Part shown: positions 10,052 through 19,700 of the stretch, piece by piece
How the letters are laid out: every line of letters begins with the position of its first letter
How positions within the stretch are numbered: position 1 is the first letter of the stretch
Assembly (NCBI GenBank): GCA_018806915.1
Contig: JAGKQI010000095.1
Coordinates: 620,001 to 684,000, forward strand
DNA length: 64,000 bases
Reading direction: 5' to 3'
Origin: Phytophthora colocasiae
Lineage: Eukaryota; Oomycota; Peronosporomycetes; Peronosporales; Peronosporaceae
Notes under the pieces: model-generated
Databases searched by the model: none
What the model was told of the DNA's origin: nothing
Seen by the model: only the letters and a program-made list of their open reading frames with translations
Made by a program: the position numbers and the translations under genes

Positions 10052-12561
10052 ATGGTGAAGTTTTTCTGTGTGATCGATGGTGTGGCGGGCAACGCGTTCC
10101 CCGTGGATATTGGCGATGACCAGTCGGTGGGGGACCTGAAAAAGAAGATCAAGGACAAGAAAATGTACCAGTTTCCTGCGGACGAGCTGCAGCTCTCTCT
10201 GGCGAAGAAGGGCGCAGGATGGCTACCAAGTAAGGAACTTCATGCGATACAAAAAGGAGAGCCTGTACCGGGTTTCAAAAGGGTATCACTGGTGGATACA
10301 GAGGAAGATCTGTACTCGACCTATTCGATTCGGGATGTGTTGGAGACGAATGAAATGCCACAGCCTGAAACGCGGCAAATTCACGTGCTGGTGGAGGTTC
10401 CGGAGGGAACAGACATCGAGCGCAACAGGGTGACAGTACCGATGGGGCGTGTTGTGAATGTAAATTCATGTGATGATATCCTCGCATTCTTGGAAAGTGA
10501 GATGACCAACAAGGAAGAAACATTGTCAAACCCTCACATTTTGGGTGCCGAAAGTTTACAGTTTCAATTGGTTGGGAGAGAAGATGCAATTAAGACCGCA
10601 GCGAATTGCTTCAACAGAATTATCGACGCTAGTCGCGATATCGGATCAGATCGCACACAGCGTCCTATACCTGTATGTTCTGGAATTTCGGGTTTGGGAA
10701 AAACGCGTATGCTGGAGGAAAGTAACACGATTTTTCAAGAGATGAGATTGGACCCCAAGAGCGTTGTTCGTCTCATTGTTCCGTACTTCAATGGATATAG
10801 TCCGATACCAGTGGAGCGATCAATGCCTATCCAGGCGTCTTTCTCGTGGCGGCTTTTGTATCGTTTTTTTCTTGACCAAAACTGCGCGCTTCCATTTGCC
10901 GACTGGTTTGAGGCGCGACTGCCTTCTAATGGAGATAATCTGCGGTTTAGTAAGGCCATCAACGTCATTGAGCGCAAGTTGCGCAAGAGTGCGCAAGGAC
11001 AAGAGAGATTGTACCTGTATCTTGGCATCGATGATTACCAAAAGATTGAGAGGCTAAGTACCCCTGGAGTAAATACCGGCACATCAATACTACGCCAACT
11101 CGTGGAAGCTATAGCAGATTTCCTGTGTGAGAACTCGTCAGGTCTGGTTGTGCTGCCCATGTTTGCAGGGACAGATTTGGGCATCATTGCATCAGGTTCA
11201 ATTGCTAATTCGTCGTATTACGTGACAGAGCGGCTCCCTATGACTCTTTTGACACATGGGCAAGTGGTCACCTTTGTGAGAGCAATGCAAAATTTGCTGG
11301 ATATCTGCAAGATAATCAGGTACAAAACCACTTGTTCGCTCTTGGAGGAGTTCCACGATGGGTTGTCGAGTATGTATTGAACTTGAAGATGTGCTCGGAG
11401 CCAGGAACAATAACACCGGAAAGTATCGGCAAGTGCTTTAAGAACGTCTGGACAAAGTACGTCGATGCTTACATGGATTCAATGGAAACCAAGCAGCTCG
11501 TCCGTTTGGCAGCCTTTGCCGTCTCGGGTCGACAAGTTCGACAACAGGACAATTTCGATAAGAAATTCAAGTGGTCAAAACTTCGAGATTCCTCGTTATG
11601 TGTGCTCAACCCATCATCTGCATCTAAAGATTGCGATGTTCGGGTTCCCTACGCTCTGTTGCAGAGTATCGCGTCGAGTGATGATATGACAAGCAAGGCA
11701 GAAAAATGTTTTACAGCGGCTTTAAGTGACATGGAGAAACTAGTGGATTCAGAATTGTTCGTCCGTGAACCGTGGCAGTCGTGGGAGATATTCGGTGCTT
11801 GTTTCTATGCGGTGAGGATCAATGCGTTGCTGGTGCTTGGGCACTCGACTGTGACGCTGGAAGAGCTTCTGCCAGGGGCGCTGATAGCCGATAACATCTG
11901 TGGCATCTCTGTGAAACTGTCTCCGTCAAGAGTGTTCCAATGTAATGAACAATTTGGTTTGTCAACCCCCAAAGTCGTTTCACGAAAAAACCACCCATCC
12001 GAAAAAAACGACTGGACGTCGAGTGGCAGCATCATTGTGAATGGAGTTGATGGAGAAGGGGTCGACATTTTCTTCGCTCTGAAGGACGCTCTCTCTGGGG
12101 ACTTGATTGTCTTTGTCGACCAGCGGAAAAGACGCTTCGGAGCATTTCAGCCAAGCTCAGCAAAAGAGCATCTTCGCCAGCTGAGGAAACACCGCCCCAC
12201 ATTTCTCGGGAAAAACACGCGTTTGGTGGGAGGGGTTATGAATTGTGTTGCCCCATCAAACCTTCAGACCTATGATGATTGCTTCCTCGTGACGCGAGAT
12301 GAGACTGAGCGATTTCATGGAGCATTGGCTTATCATCCAGCGTGTTCACCTCTCGTCCCAATTTATTCGGCTAACAAAACAGCCCTCATGTCGGTGCTCA
12401 TTGGCAGCGAGGCACATAAAAAAAAAGCTGCAGAAGAAATTATAAGGAAGAGGAACGAACCTAGCGGAGGATTCATCGATTTCGGTGCAATGCGTTCGCG
12501 TTTCAAACACATGAAGTTGGAAGTTGAGATTGACTGTAACTTCGCAGTTTTGACGCGTTGA
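10052..12561 (+). pseudogene. Crinkler effector, NTPase plus nuclease-like type (copy 1), one frame break
   Basis: The N-terminus is a Crinkler translocation module: a ubiquitin-like start (KFFCVIDGVAGNAFPVDI), LQLSLAKK in place of LxLFLAK (about residues 45-52), and HVLVEVP near residue 110. A P-loop NTPase follows (Walker A GISGLGKT near residue 213). The C-terminal part has a restriction-endonuclease-like stretch (GVDIFF..IVFVDQRKRR) and ends at the TGA at 12,561. CRN proteins are delivered into plant cells and act mostly in the nucleus. The frame breaks once near 11,276, where one G is missing relative to the inverted copy at 46.9-49.4 kb. The second half (from about 11,283) then reads on in the next frame without stops. 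Either a recent pseudogene or a base-call error fits. Confidence 0.8.
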
Positions 12562-12699
12562 CAGCATCTATCCTCGTTGGCGTTGTTGCTGACAATACGA
12601 ATACAAACCAGTAATCGAGACTCAACGTCAATTCTATCTTTTCGTGCCTTGTCTTGATAATCCTTGTCAAGTAAATGGCGTTGTACGATCTGACTTGCG

Positions 12700-13300
12700 C
12701 CCAGTACTAGTCGATTACTTGAAGCGTATTATTTGTTTCAATCACTCTAAGAGGTACCAGTGGTTGATGGAATATATTGGCAGCCTTTGTCACTATCCTT
12801 TGTCACTATCCAGACAGCAAAGCAAAGGTTATGCTCGTGTTATATTCAATGGAGAAGCGAACTTCTTTAACCTCCTTACTAGTCTTCTGGGAACGGCAAA
12901 TACTCGCATGACTCAGCATCTCACCAATATCTTTGGAGAGCGTGGATCACCGCAACTTTGCCATAAGAAATTGTGCTGGTTTGAGGGAATAGCAGGCGAC
13001 AAGCGCTCATTTCGTAATTGTCTTGAGTGAATGAAGTCTGCTATCACCGATTCCGTGCAATCTAGTCGAAAACTCTACCATGATGAAGAGGTACATGGGA
13101 ACATCACTGAATTTATGTGTGCTTCCAACAACTTGATTGGCATCGTCGAAGACAAGATGACAATTTTTGATGTAAATTCAGCAGAACAGCACAATGTCTA
13201 TTATGGCGAGTTGATGGATGATGTGATCAAGAATGAAAATGAGATGAAGAAATTCTACACATATTTGAAGAGGTTTGCCAATCCCAAGCGAAAATCTTTC
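12700..13300 (+). pseudogene. Fragment of D5/NrS-1-type primase-helicase
   Basis: Two consecutive frames separated by one TGA at 13,028 carry ARVIFNGEANFFNLLTSLLG, HLTNIFGERGSP, HHEEVHGNITEFMCASNN-like and TIFDVNSAEQHNVYYGELM blocks. These correspond to the C-terminal helicase of large-DNA-virus and mobile-element primase-helicases, where SNN followed by a DRR-FDV motif is usual. The Walker A glycines are not intact. The fragment starts where similarity between the two CRN copies ends (about 12,700) and stops just before the promoter of the next CRN. It is intronless and lacks the primase half. Origin from an endogenous viral or transposon source is inferred. Confidence 0.5.
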
Positions 13301-13386
13301 CTCAGAACTCGTCTAGTTGCCAAGCATCAATTTCGATATCGATTCACATCAGTCAGCCACCTTCGTGTCCGCCTCCATCCCTTCTT

Positions 13387-13402
13387 CCTCATTCCAGAAT
13401 CT
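13387..13402 (+). promoter_or_regulatory. Oomycete initiator-like element for the kinase-type CRN
   Basis: CCTCATTCCAGAATCT agrees at most positions with the oomycete initiator consensus and ends 8 bp before the ATG at 13,411. Confidence 0.55.
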
Positions 13403-13410
13403 GAGGGAAG

Positions 13411-15177
13411 ATGGTGGGGCTTTTCTGTGCGATCGTTGGTGAGGCTGGAAGCGCGTTCGAGGTGGACATCGCTGAAGACGCTTCGGTGTCGGCGTTGAAG
13501 GACAGGATCAAGGAGAAGAATGAAGACATCAAGGGTCCTGCGCGTGACCTGCAGCTTTTCCTGGCGATGACAGAGGACGGCATGTGGCTAGGGCTAGACG
13601 AGGCTGGCGCAGCATCAGTGGCGCTCGATAACGGGGGGCACCCTCAACACTTAAACAGGAAGCTTGTGGAGATGGGATCGATGAAACGTATCAACAAGTG
13701 CGTCGGAAAGCTCCCAGATCAGGACCAAGTTCACGTGCTGGTGAAGGTTCCTCTGGGTAATTCAAAGCGGCAATGGGTAGTGGAACTCCCACCTGACGAG
13801 TTCGATGTGAAGCGACAGAGAGTTGAGCATATCACGACCCTCGCGGAGCTATGGGAGTACTCGGAGTTGCAACTGGAGGTTTTGCCTGCTCCACACCAGC
13901 TGAAAGAGCTCCTCCAGAAGCCATTGCCGTTCAAGCTGACGCTGCGCGATCCAGTGGCTGCCGAAGGTGTCTTCAATCCGGATGGTCCACTCCTTACATG
14001 CCCGGTTCTCACGCTGTTGATGGACAATTTTCTGTATTTGTGTAGCTCTCCTCCACCTGAAGCGTCGGAGAATTCATGGCAAGAGTACTATAATGCATTG
14101 CTCCGGATTCCGAACTCCATGTGCCGCGACAAGGGCTTCAGATTTCGAGGATGCAGACATTTCGCCGATGAAACAGAAACTACCATTCCACGAAAGCGAC
14201 CGGACTACATCCTCCTATACAAGGGACTCGTCTTGTTGCGTGGAGAAGAAAATAATTCTTTAGTGCAAATATCTACGGCACGTGGGGAGTTAACTTCCAA
14301 GATGCGCCGGTGGAACGTGATGTTTTATGGGGATCTCCCGTACATCTTGGGTTACGCTACTGCCAGGGATGATATACAAGTGGTCGCAATCGAAAGATCC
14401 GACGGACCGTGTCGCGCAACTGAAATACTTAACTTTAGCGTCTACGAGGATAAAGCTGGTACGCTGAAGGTGTTTTACAACTTGGCGTTGTTGCTCCACC
14501 AGATGGCCAAGTTGACGAAGCGATCGTATGCGTGTGGTCTCGAGCCATTCGTACCCGATGAGAACGAGAAGCGGAAGATCGTGTTGCTGGATGGTTATAT
14601 CGAACGGACGATCAAACGTACACAGAGCTGTGGTGAAATGGACGTTGAGCGACTCAAAAGCGTATACGAGACTCTGCAAGGATTAGATCAAAGCAGCTCC
14701 GTGACACATTTGCAGACCGTGGAAAAGTTGTCGAAGAAGCGAGACGGCCGTTTGGTCGTGGAACTGTCTCCGATTGGTTATGTGCGACTTCCAACAATCG
14801 ATGAGCTGAGCGAGTGGTTGCGACACATGCTGACAGCATTGAAGTATTGGCACGGGTGCGGGTACTGCCACGGTGATATTCGTTGGCGTAACATTGTGCA
14901 GGTGCCGATCTCTGCATTCAGTTATTGGGTGTTGATCGACATGGATGAGTCACGCCAACATAACACAACGATTATTCAGTGGAACCATCAGTATAATGGT
15001 CACAAACTACGATTCCAGCACGACTTGTGTCAGCTTGGTCACCTGATGGAGGAGCTTCCCTTCGAGTTATCCTACGATCAGAAGACTATGCAAGCGATGC
15101 TTCTATCGGCGGTAGATACGCCAGATATGACGGCGGAGGGTGCGCTCACCACCCTGAGGAGCACTTCTAGATATTAA
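13411..15177 (+). CDS. Crinkler effector with nuclease-like and protein-kinase-like C-terminus
   Basis: This is an uninterrupted 588-residue ORF. The N-terminus is a canonical CRN module (GLFCAIVGEAGSAFEVDI; LQLFLAM near residue 47; HVLVKVP near 108; the following DWL-like region is Arg/Lys-rich). The middle has RPDYILLYKG..RGEEN (about 262-285), which fits a PD-(D/E)XK-like nuclease fold. The C-terminal 150 residues have kinase landmarks: HGCGYCHGDIRWRNIV (catalytic loop HxDxxxxN, near 487) and VLIDMDES (DFG-equivalent region). Nuclease plus kinase pairs are a known CRN architecture. No RXLR motif is present; CRNs normally lack one. It is intronless and intact, so it is the best candidate for an expressed effector here. 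Confidence is high for CRN and moderate for the domain split. Confidence 0.85.
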   Translation: MVGLFCAIVGEAGSAFEVDIAEDASVSALKDRIKEKNEDIKGPARDLQLFLAMTEDGMWLGLDEAGAASVALDNGGHPQHLNRKLVEMGSMKRINKCVGKLPDQDQVHVLVKVPLGNSKRQWVVELPPDEFDVKRQRVEHITTLAELWEYSELQLEVLPAPHQLKELLQKPLPFKLTLRDPVAAEGVFNPDGPLLTCPVLTLLMDNFLYLCSSPPPEASENSWQEYYNALLRIPNSMCRDKGFRFRGCRHFADETETTIPRKRPDYILLYKGLVLLRGEENNSLVQISTARGELTSKMRRWNVMFYGDLPYILGYATARDDIQVVAIERSDGPCRATEILNFSVYEDKAGTLKVFYNLALLLHQMAKLTKRSYACGLEPFVPDENEKRKIVLLDGYIERTIKRTQSCGEMDVERLKSVYETLQGLDQSSSVTHLQTVEKLSKKRDGRLVVELSPIGYVRLPTIDELSEWLRHMLTALKYWHGCGYCHGDIRWRNIVQVPISAFSYWVLIDMDESRQHNTTIIQWNHQYNGHKLRFQHDLCQLGHLMEELPFELSYDQKTMQAMLLSAVDTPDMTAEGALTTLRSTSRY

Positions 15178-15229
15178 AAGTTGGTTCCGAAAATTTTGGA
15201 ACCCGAGCACCGCGGGTAAATTCCGCATT

Positions 15230-16081
15230 AACTCCATCACAAAGATGAAGGCGCATTCCAAACGCCCTTCACTGGTCAGTCGGAATAAATCCAAGCTCCG
15301 AAGTTTGTCCACTGTCAAAACACCAATGACGTCCGTCACATCATATCAACGTTGCGATATAATTGCGGACACACGATCGAACAGACCCGGATCTACATGC
15401 TTTAGCTCGTCATTCACCTTTTTAATAACGGAGATTGGGTCCAATTCCTCCACATGCGCTCCTTCCTGCTGCAACATCAGGTCCAATGTCGACCATATCT
15501 CCCACCAACAGTTTCTTGGTCGGTGTTTCTGGTTTGAAAATGTCCTTACCATCTAAAGCAGGTGGAACCAGATACAATCGCTTCTGGGGAGATCCTGCAA
15601 GCGCTTCAGTAACAGGCTTATCAATTGTTGTTGAGCGCACACAAACAGTTAATGCTCTCGATGAATTCAAAAAGCCGCAGACCGAACGCATTGCCCTATT
15701 AAAAAGGTCAGTCTTTGGAGCCGTCGTTCATGTGCTGAAACGCATCCACACACAAAATCACAGCACGTCGTTCTTCTCCAATTTGGCCAGAATGCGAATC
15801 ACTTCCGAGACGCTGCTCAGTAATTGTTTGCAAATGATAAGAAAAAATATCCAAATGTCGTGTCCCCTGTCCATAGATGGCTTCTCCATTCTGTCGATGA
15901 GCATTTGATCCTTGGTTCGTACGGCAGCTTCATAATACAGCAATCCTTTCATTTCGTCTAGCATGCGCGATTCCCTGTCCCAGGCCCGCTCATCATCAAA
16001 ATTTGATGGACGCACTTTTCCAGGCGTTGTAATGACCGACCAACGCCTTGATATTTCCACGTGGATCCATGACTCGAACAA
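15230..16081 (-). pseudogene. Decayed minus-strand coding remains, CRN NTPase-like
   Basis: Several overlapping minus-strand pieces need many frame changes and stops. Readable blocks, in order, are MKGLLYYEAAVRTKDQML, ICKQLLSSVSEVIRIL, LVCVDAFQHMNDGSKD, SPQKRLYLVPPALDGKDIF, LDPISVIKKVNDELKHVD and DVIGVLTVDKLRSLDLFRL. The SPQKR-LVPP-LDG pattern followed by a lid-like helical region resembles the C-terminal NTPase part of some CRNs. No CRN N-terminus is visible. It converges on the kinase-type CRN. The assignment is an inference from pattern only. Confidence 0.35.
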
Positions 16082-16202
16082 CGTTCCACGATAGAGAACT
16101 CAATAGTTCTACCCGTTGCCGCTCTGGCTTACTCAGAGGAACTGCCTAGAATGCTAGACACAGAGGCCTGTGAAGTCTTAGTGTTGCTTGCAGAACCATT
16201 CC

Positions 16203-16712
16203 TGTAACACAGTAAGCGCGCGGGGGCGAGGAAGCGGAGGCCGGACTTGGACGGCGGAGCGAAGACCCAGGGAGGCGTGACCAGTTGGTGGGCCACTGAG
16301 AGGTTGTTGGTAAATTGAAAAGTGAATTGAAATGAGGAAGGCTCTTACGGTCCTAAGCTAACTGGTGGCTCACAGAGCTCTCTCAAAAATCCAGTAGAGT
16401 GTATCCTAGAGCCTATCTTTTCCTATCTTCTGATTTGGCTATCTACCAATGATTTTCCTATAAACTTCCACGTAGCAATGTTGACTTGACTCCTGGGCGT
16501 CCCATAATCAAGCATCGAGAACCTTCTCGAATTTCAGCCAATGAGACTCTCTCAATGTCTCAGCTGAATGGCGTAAACCACAATGGCATATTACCAGAAT
16601 CTAGTTTTAGCCAATCACAAAGTGGGTACATGTAGAGATATGTAGATTGCACTACAGTGCATCAACTTGCACTTCAATGCCGACGGAGTGCTATCGACAG
16701 CATTCCGTCACA
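16203..16712 (-). repeat. 3' LTR of element C
   Basis: It begins TGTAACACAG and ends CCGTCACA on the plus strand, 510 bp, with no difference seen from the LTR at 22,065-22,574. Confidence 0.9.
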
Positions 16713-16740
16713 TGACCTCCCTTCGAGAAAGAGCCTCCCC

Positions 16741-19700
16741 CTAGAAAGGATTCTCTCTCTTCTTGGACTTCCAATAGAGGTCGATGAGACCAGGAATCTG
16801 TTTCAGATTCTCAACAGGTTCCCATGTGGCCTCCTTCTTGGTCTCGCCTAACCACCAAACCTTGTACTGCGGCTTCCCCTTGTACTTACGGTGGTTAATC
16901 ACGGCTTCGACCAGTTGCCCTTCAGTTCCATCGGCTAACACAACCTTGTTCACCTTTTGCCTGCGCTTCGGGTCTTTGCGGTACGGCTTCAACAGTGATG
17001 TATGGAAAACTATATGCAACTTCAGGTTCTTCGATAATCCCAACTCATACGAGTCTCGAGATACCTTCTTCTGGACCGGGAATGGTCCAATGAACCTCGG
17101 AGCTAACTTCTTCGACTGTGCGTACCCCTTATGACGGATATCCAAATTCTTTCCATCTAGTAGCACCATGTCGCCAATTTTGAAGTCTTGGACAAGTCTG
17201 TTCCTGTCGTAATAATGCTTCATGCGCTCCTGTGCTTCACTCATACGGTCTTGCGCGACCTTGAGGAAGGCTTCCTGTCGGAGTAGAAACTCTTTTGCTG
17301 CTTTCTCCAACTTCTTAAACTCCGGATCTGCCGCGATATCGTCGGGCATATATGGAATATATCCTAGATCCGCTTCAAATGGTGACATGCCAATCGTAGC
17401 ATGCAATCGCCGATTATAGGCGAACTCTGCCAAATGAAGAAACTCATCCCAATCATTCTGGGCTGGGTTGATAACACCTCGGAGATAATCTCCGATAAAA
17501 CGGTTTGTACGTTCCGTTTGTCCATCCGTCTGCGGCCTAAATGCCGATGACAGGTTATGCTGCGTTCCCATAGCAGTGATAACAGCCTGCCAAAACTTAG
17601 ACGTAAATTTGGAGTCACGATCAGACACAATCGTCTTCGGAAGGCCATGATCTCTTACATAACTCTTCATGAAAACATTCGCAATATCCTCTGCGCTGTC
17701 TGTCGTCTGTGTAGCAATAAACTTTGCACGCTTGGTCAATCGATCCACAATGACCATGATGGCATTCAAACCATCCTTGCTGGGAGGTAGAGACACAATG
17801 AAATCCATTGAAATGTCGACCCATCTACCTCGTGGTATCTCCAGCGGTTGAAGTAATCCGGGAGGCTTCACCTGCCTCGCTTTGTTGCGCTGACACATTT
17901 CACAAGTGTTCACATAGCGCTGGATATACTTCATCATCTTCGGCCAATAGTACTTCTCACGTACTGCGACATAGGTCTTGTAATACCCTGGGTGGCCTGC
18001 CGTAACTGCATCGTGGTTCTCACAAATGACTCGATTCTTCAGATCTTCGTCATCGGGAATGTACAATCTAGGACTCTCATCTTCACGCGTCTGATAATAC
18101 AGCACGCCATGATCTAGCGAGTAATGCGGAACCTTGTCTCCAAGCTGTAGCTTCTTGACAAGTCCTTGCAAGTCCTTGTTCCACGAGTACATCTTCACTG
18201 CGGATTGTGCCACGGTCATATTGTTCTCGACCATGGTAGCCACAATTTCACGGTTTTGAGCCGTATCAAGAAGTTCCTTCAGGCTCACTTGCGCTGCCTT
18301 ATGCTCGAACTCAGGATTTCTCGACATCGCATCTGCGACTACATTCGTCTCTCCTGGAATCCACTTGAACAGAGGCTGAAACTCCGCAAGTTCGTTGAAC
18401 CACCGCGCAATGCGTCGATTCGTCGTCTTCTGCGTGAGAATCATCTCAATGCTCTTGTGATCTGTTTCCACCAGGAATGGCTTGTCGAGAAGATACACGC
18501 GCCATGTCTTCAACGCATGCATAATAGCGAGTAGTTCCTGTTCGCGAACTGGATAATTCAGTTCTGCTGGCTTCATCTTTCTGCCCGTATAGGCTATTGG
18601 ATGTTCCAACCCTCCCTCCTTTTGAAATAAGACTCCCCCAATTGCGAAATTTGAGGCGTCCATCCGAATTCCGAAAGGTTTGGAGAAATCAGGAAGACTG
18701 AGAACCGGAGGTGATGACAAGCGCTTCTTAAGCTCGTCAAAACAGCGTAATTGGTTCTCGTCGAGTTCGATAGCATCACGAGAACGTTTTCCCTTGATAC
18801 ATTCATGCAAAGGACCTGCAAACTGCGCGAAATCCTTGCAAAATCTCGAAACATAAACCGTTGTCCCCAGGAAGCTCTCCATTTGCTTCTTGGTCTTGGG
18901 GACTGGCCACTCGGCGATAATCTTCACCTTATCTGGGTCCATACGAACGCCCTTGCGTCCGACAAAGTCGCCTAAGCATGGAATCTCATCCACGCAAAAT
19001 TGGCATTTGGACAGTTTGATGTAGAGCTTCTGCTCTTCACATCGCTTCAATACCCTGTCCAGTGCTGCGATGTGGTCGTTCACATCTTCACCCTTCGTGT
19101 ATACGTAGATATCATCGAAGTAAATCTTCGCCACATCACTCAAATCCATGAAAACCTTTTGCAGCAGTCGATTAAAGGTTCCTGGGCTACCACTGAGCCC
19201 CATGGGTGTGACGAGATATTCAAATAGACCATCTGGGGTCGAGAAAGCAGTGAAAGGTATATCTGCTTCTCGTAACTTCACTTGGTAATAACCCCAAAGT
19301 AAGTCCATGCACGAATACCAATAGCTACCGGCCATCGCATCAAAGGTATCTTCCTTGCGAGGCATAGGAATAGCTGGTAAAATCGTCGCCAAGTTCAATA
19401 GACGATAATCGTGCACAATACGCCATCCGACTGGTTTCTTCACACAGAAAGTCGGTGCACAAAATGCTGACGTACTCGGTCGAATGATGCCAGCCTGAAC
19501 CATCTCTTTGGTCCATTCCTGAATCGTTTTTCTCTGATCAGGACTTTGGCGCCATTGTTTGACCGAAATCGGTTGAGTACCGGGTTTGAGCAAAATCTCG
19601 TGCTCAATTCCTTCCCGTACTGGCGGTGTCTCATTCGGAAGTTCCGTACGGAAAACCGTATCCGCATACTTCAGTAGCGTCTCATACGCCGGATTATCCT

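Noticed and set aside
10052..15177. RXLR effector signals
   Set aside because: No signal peptide plus RXLR-EER pattern is present; both genes have CRN-type N-termini instead.
15230..16081. Continuation of the TIP30-like gene interrupted by element C
   Set aside because: The TIP30 family ends before the insertion site and the downstream blocks do not resemble it.
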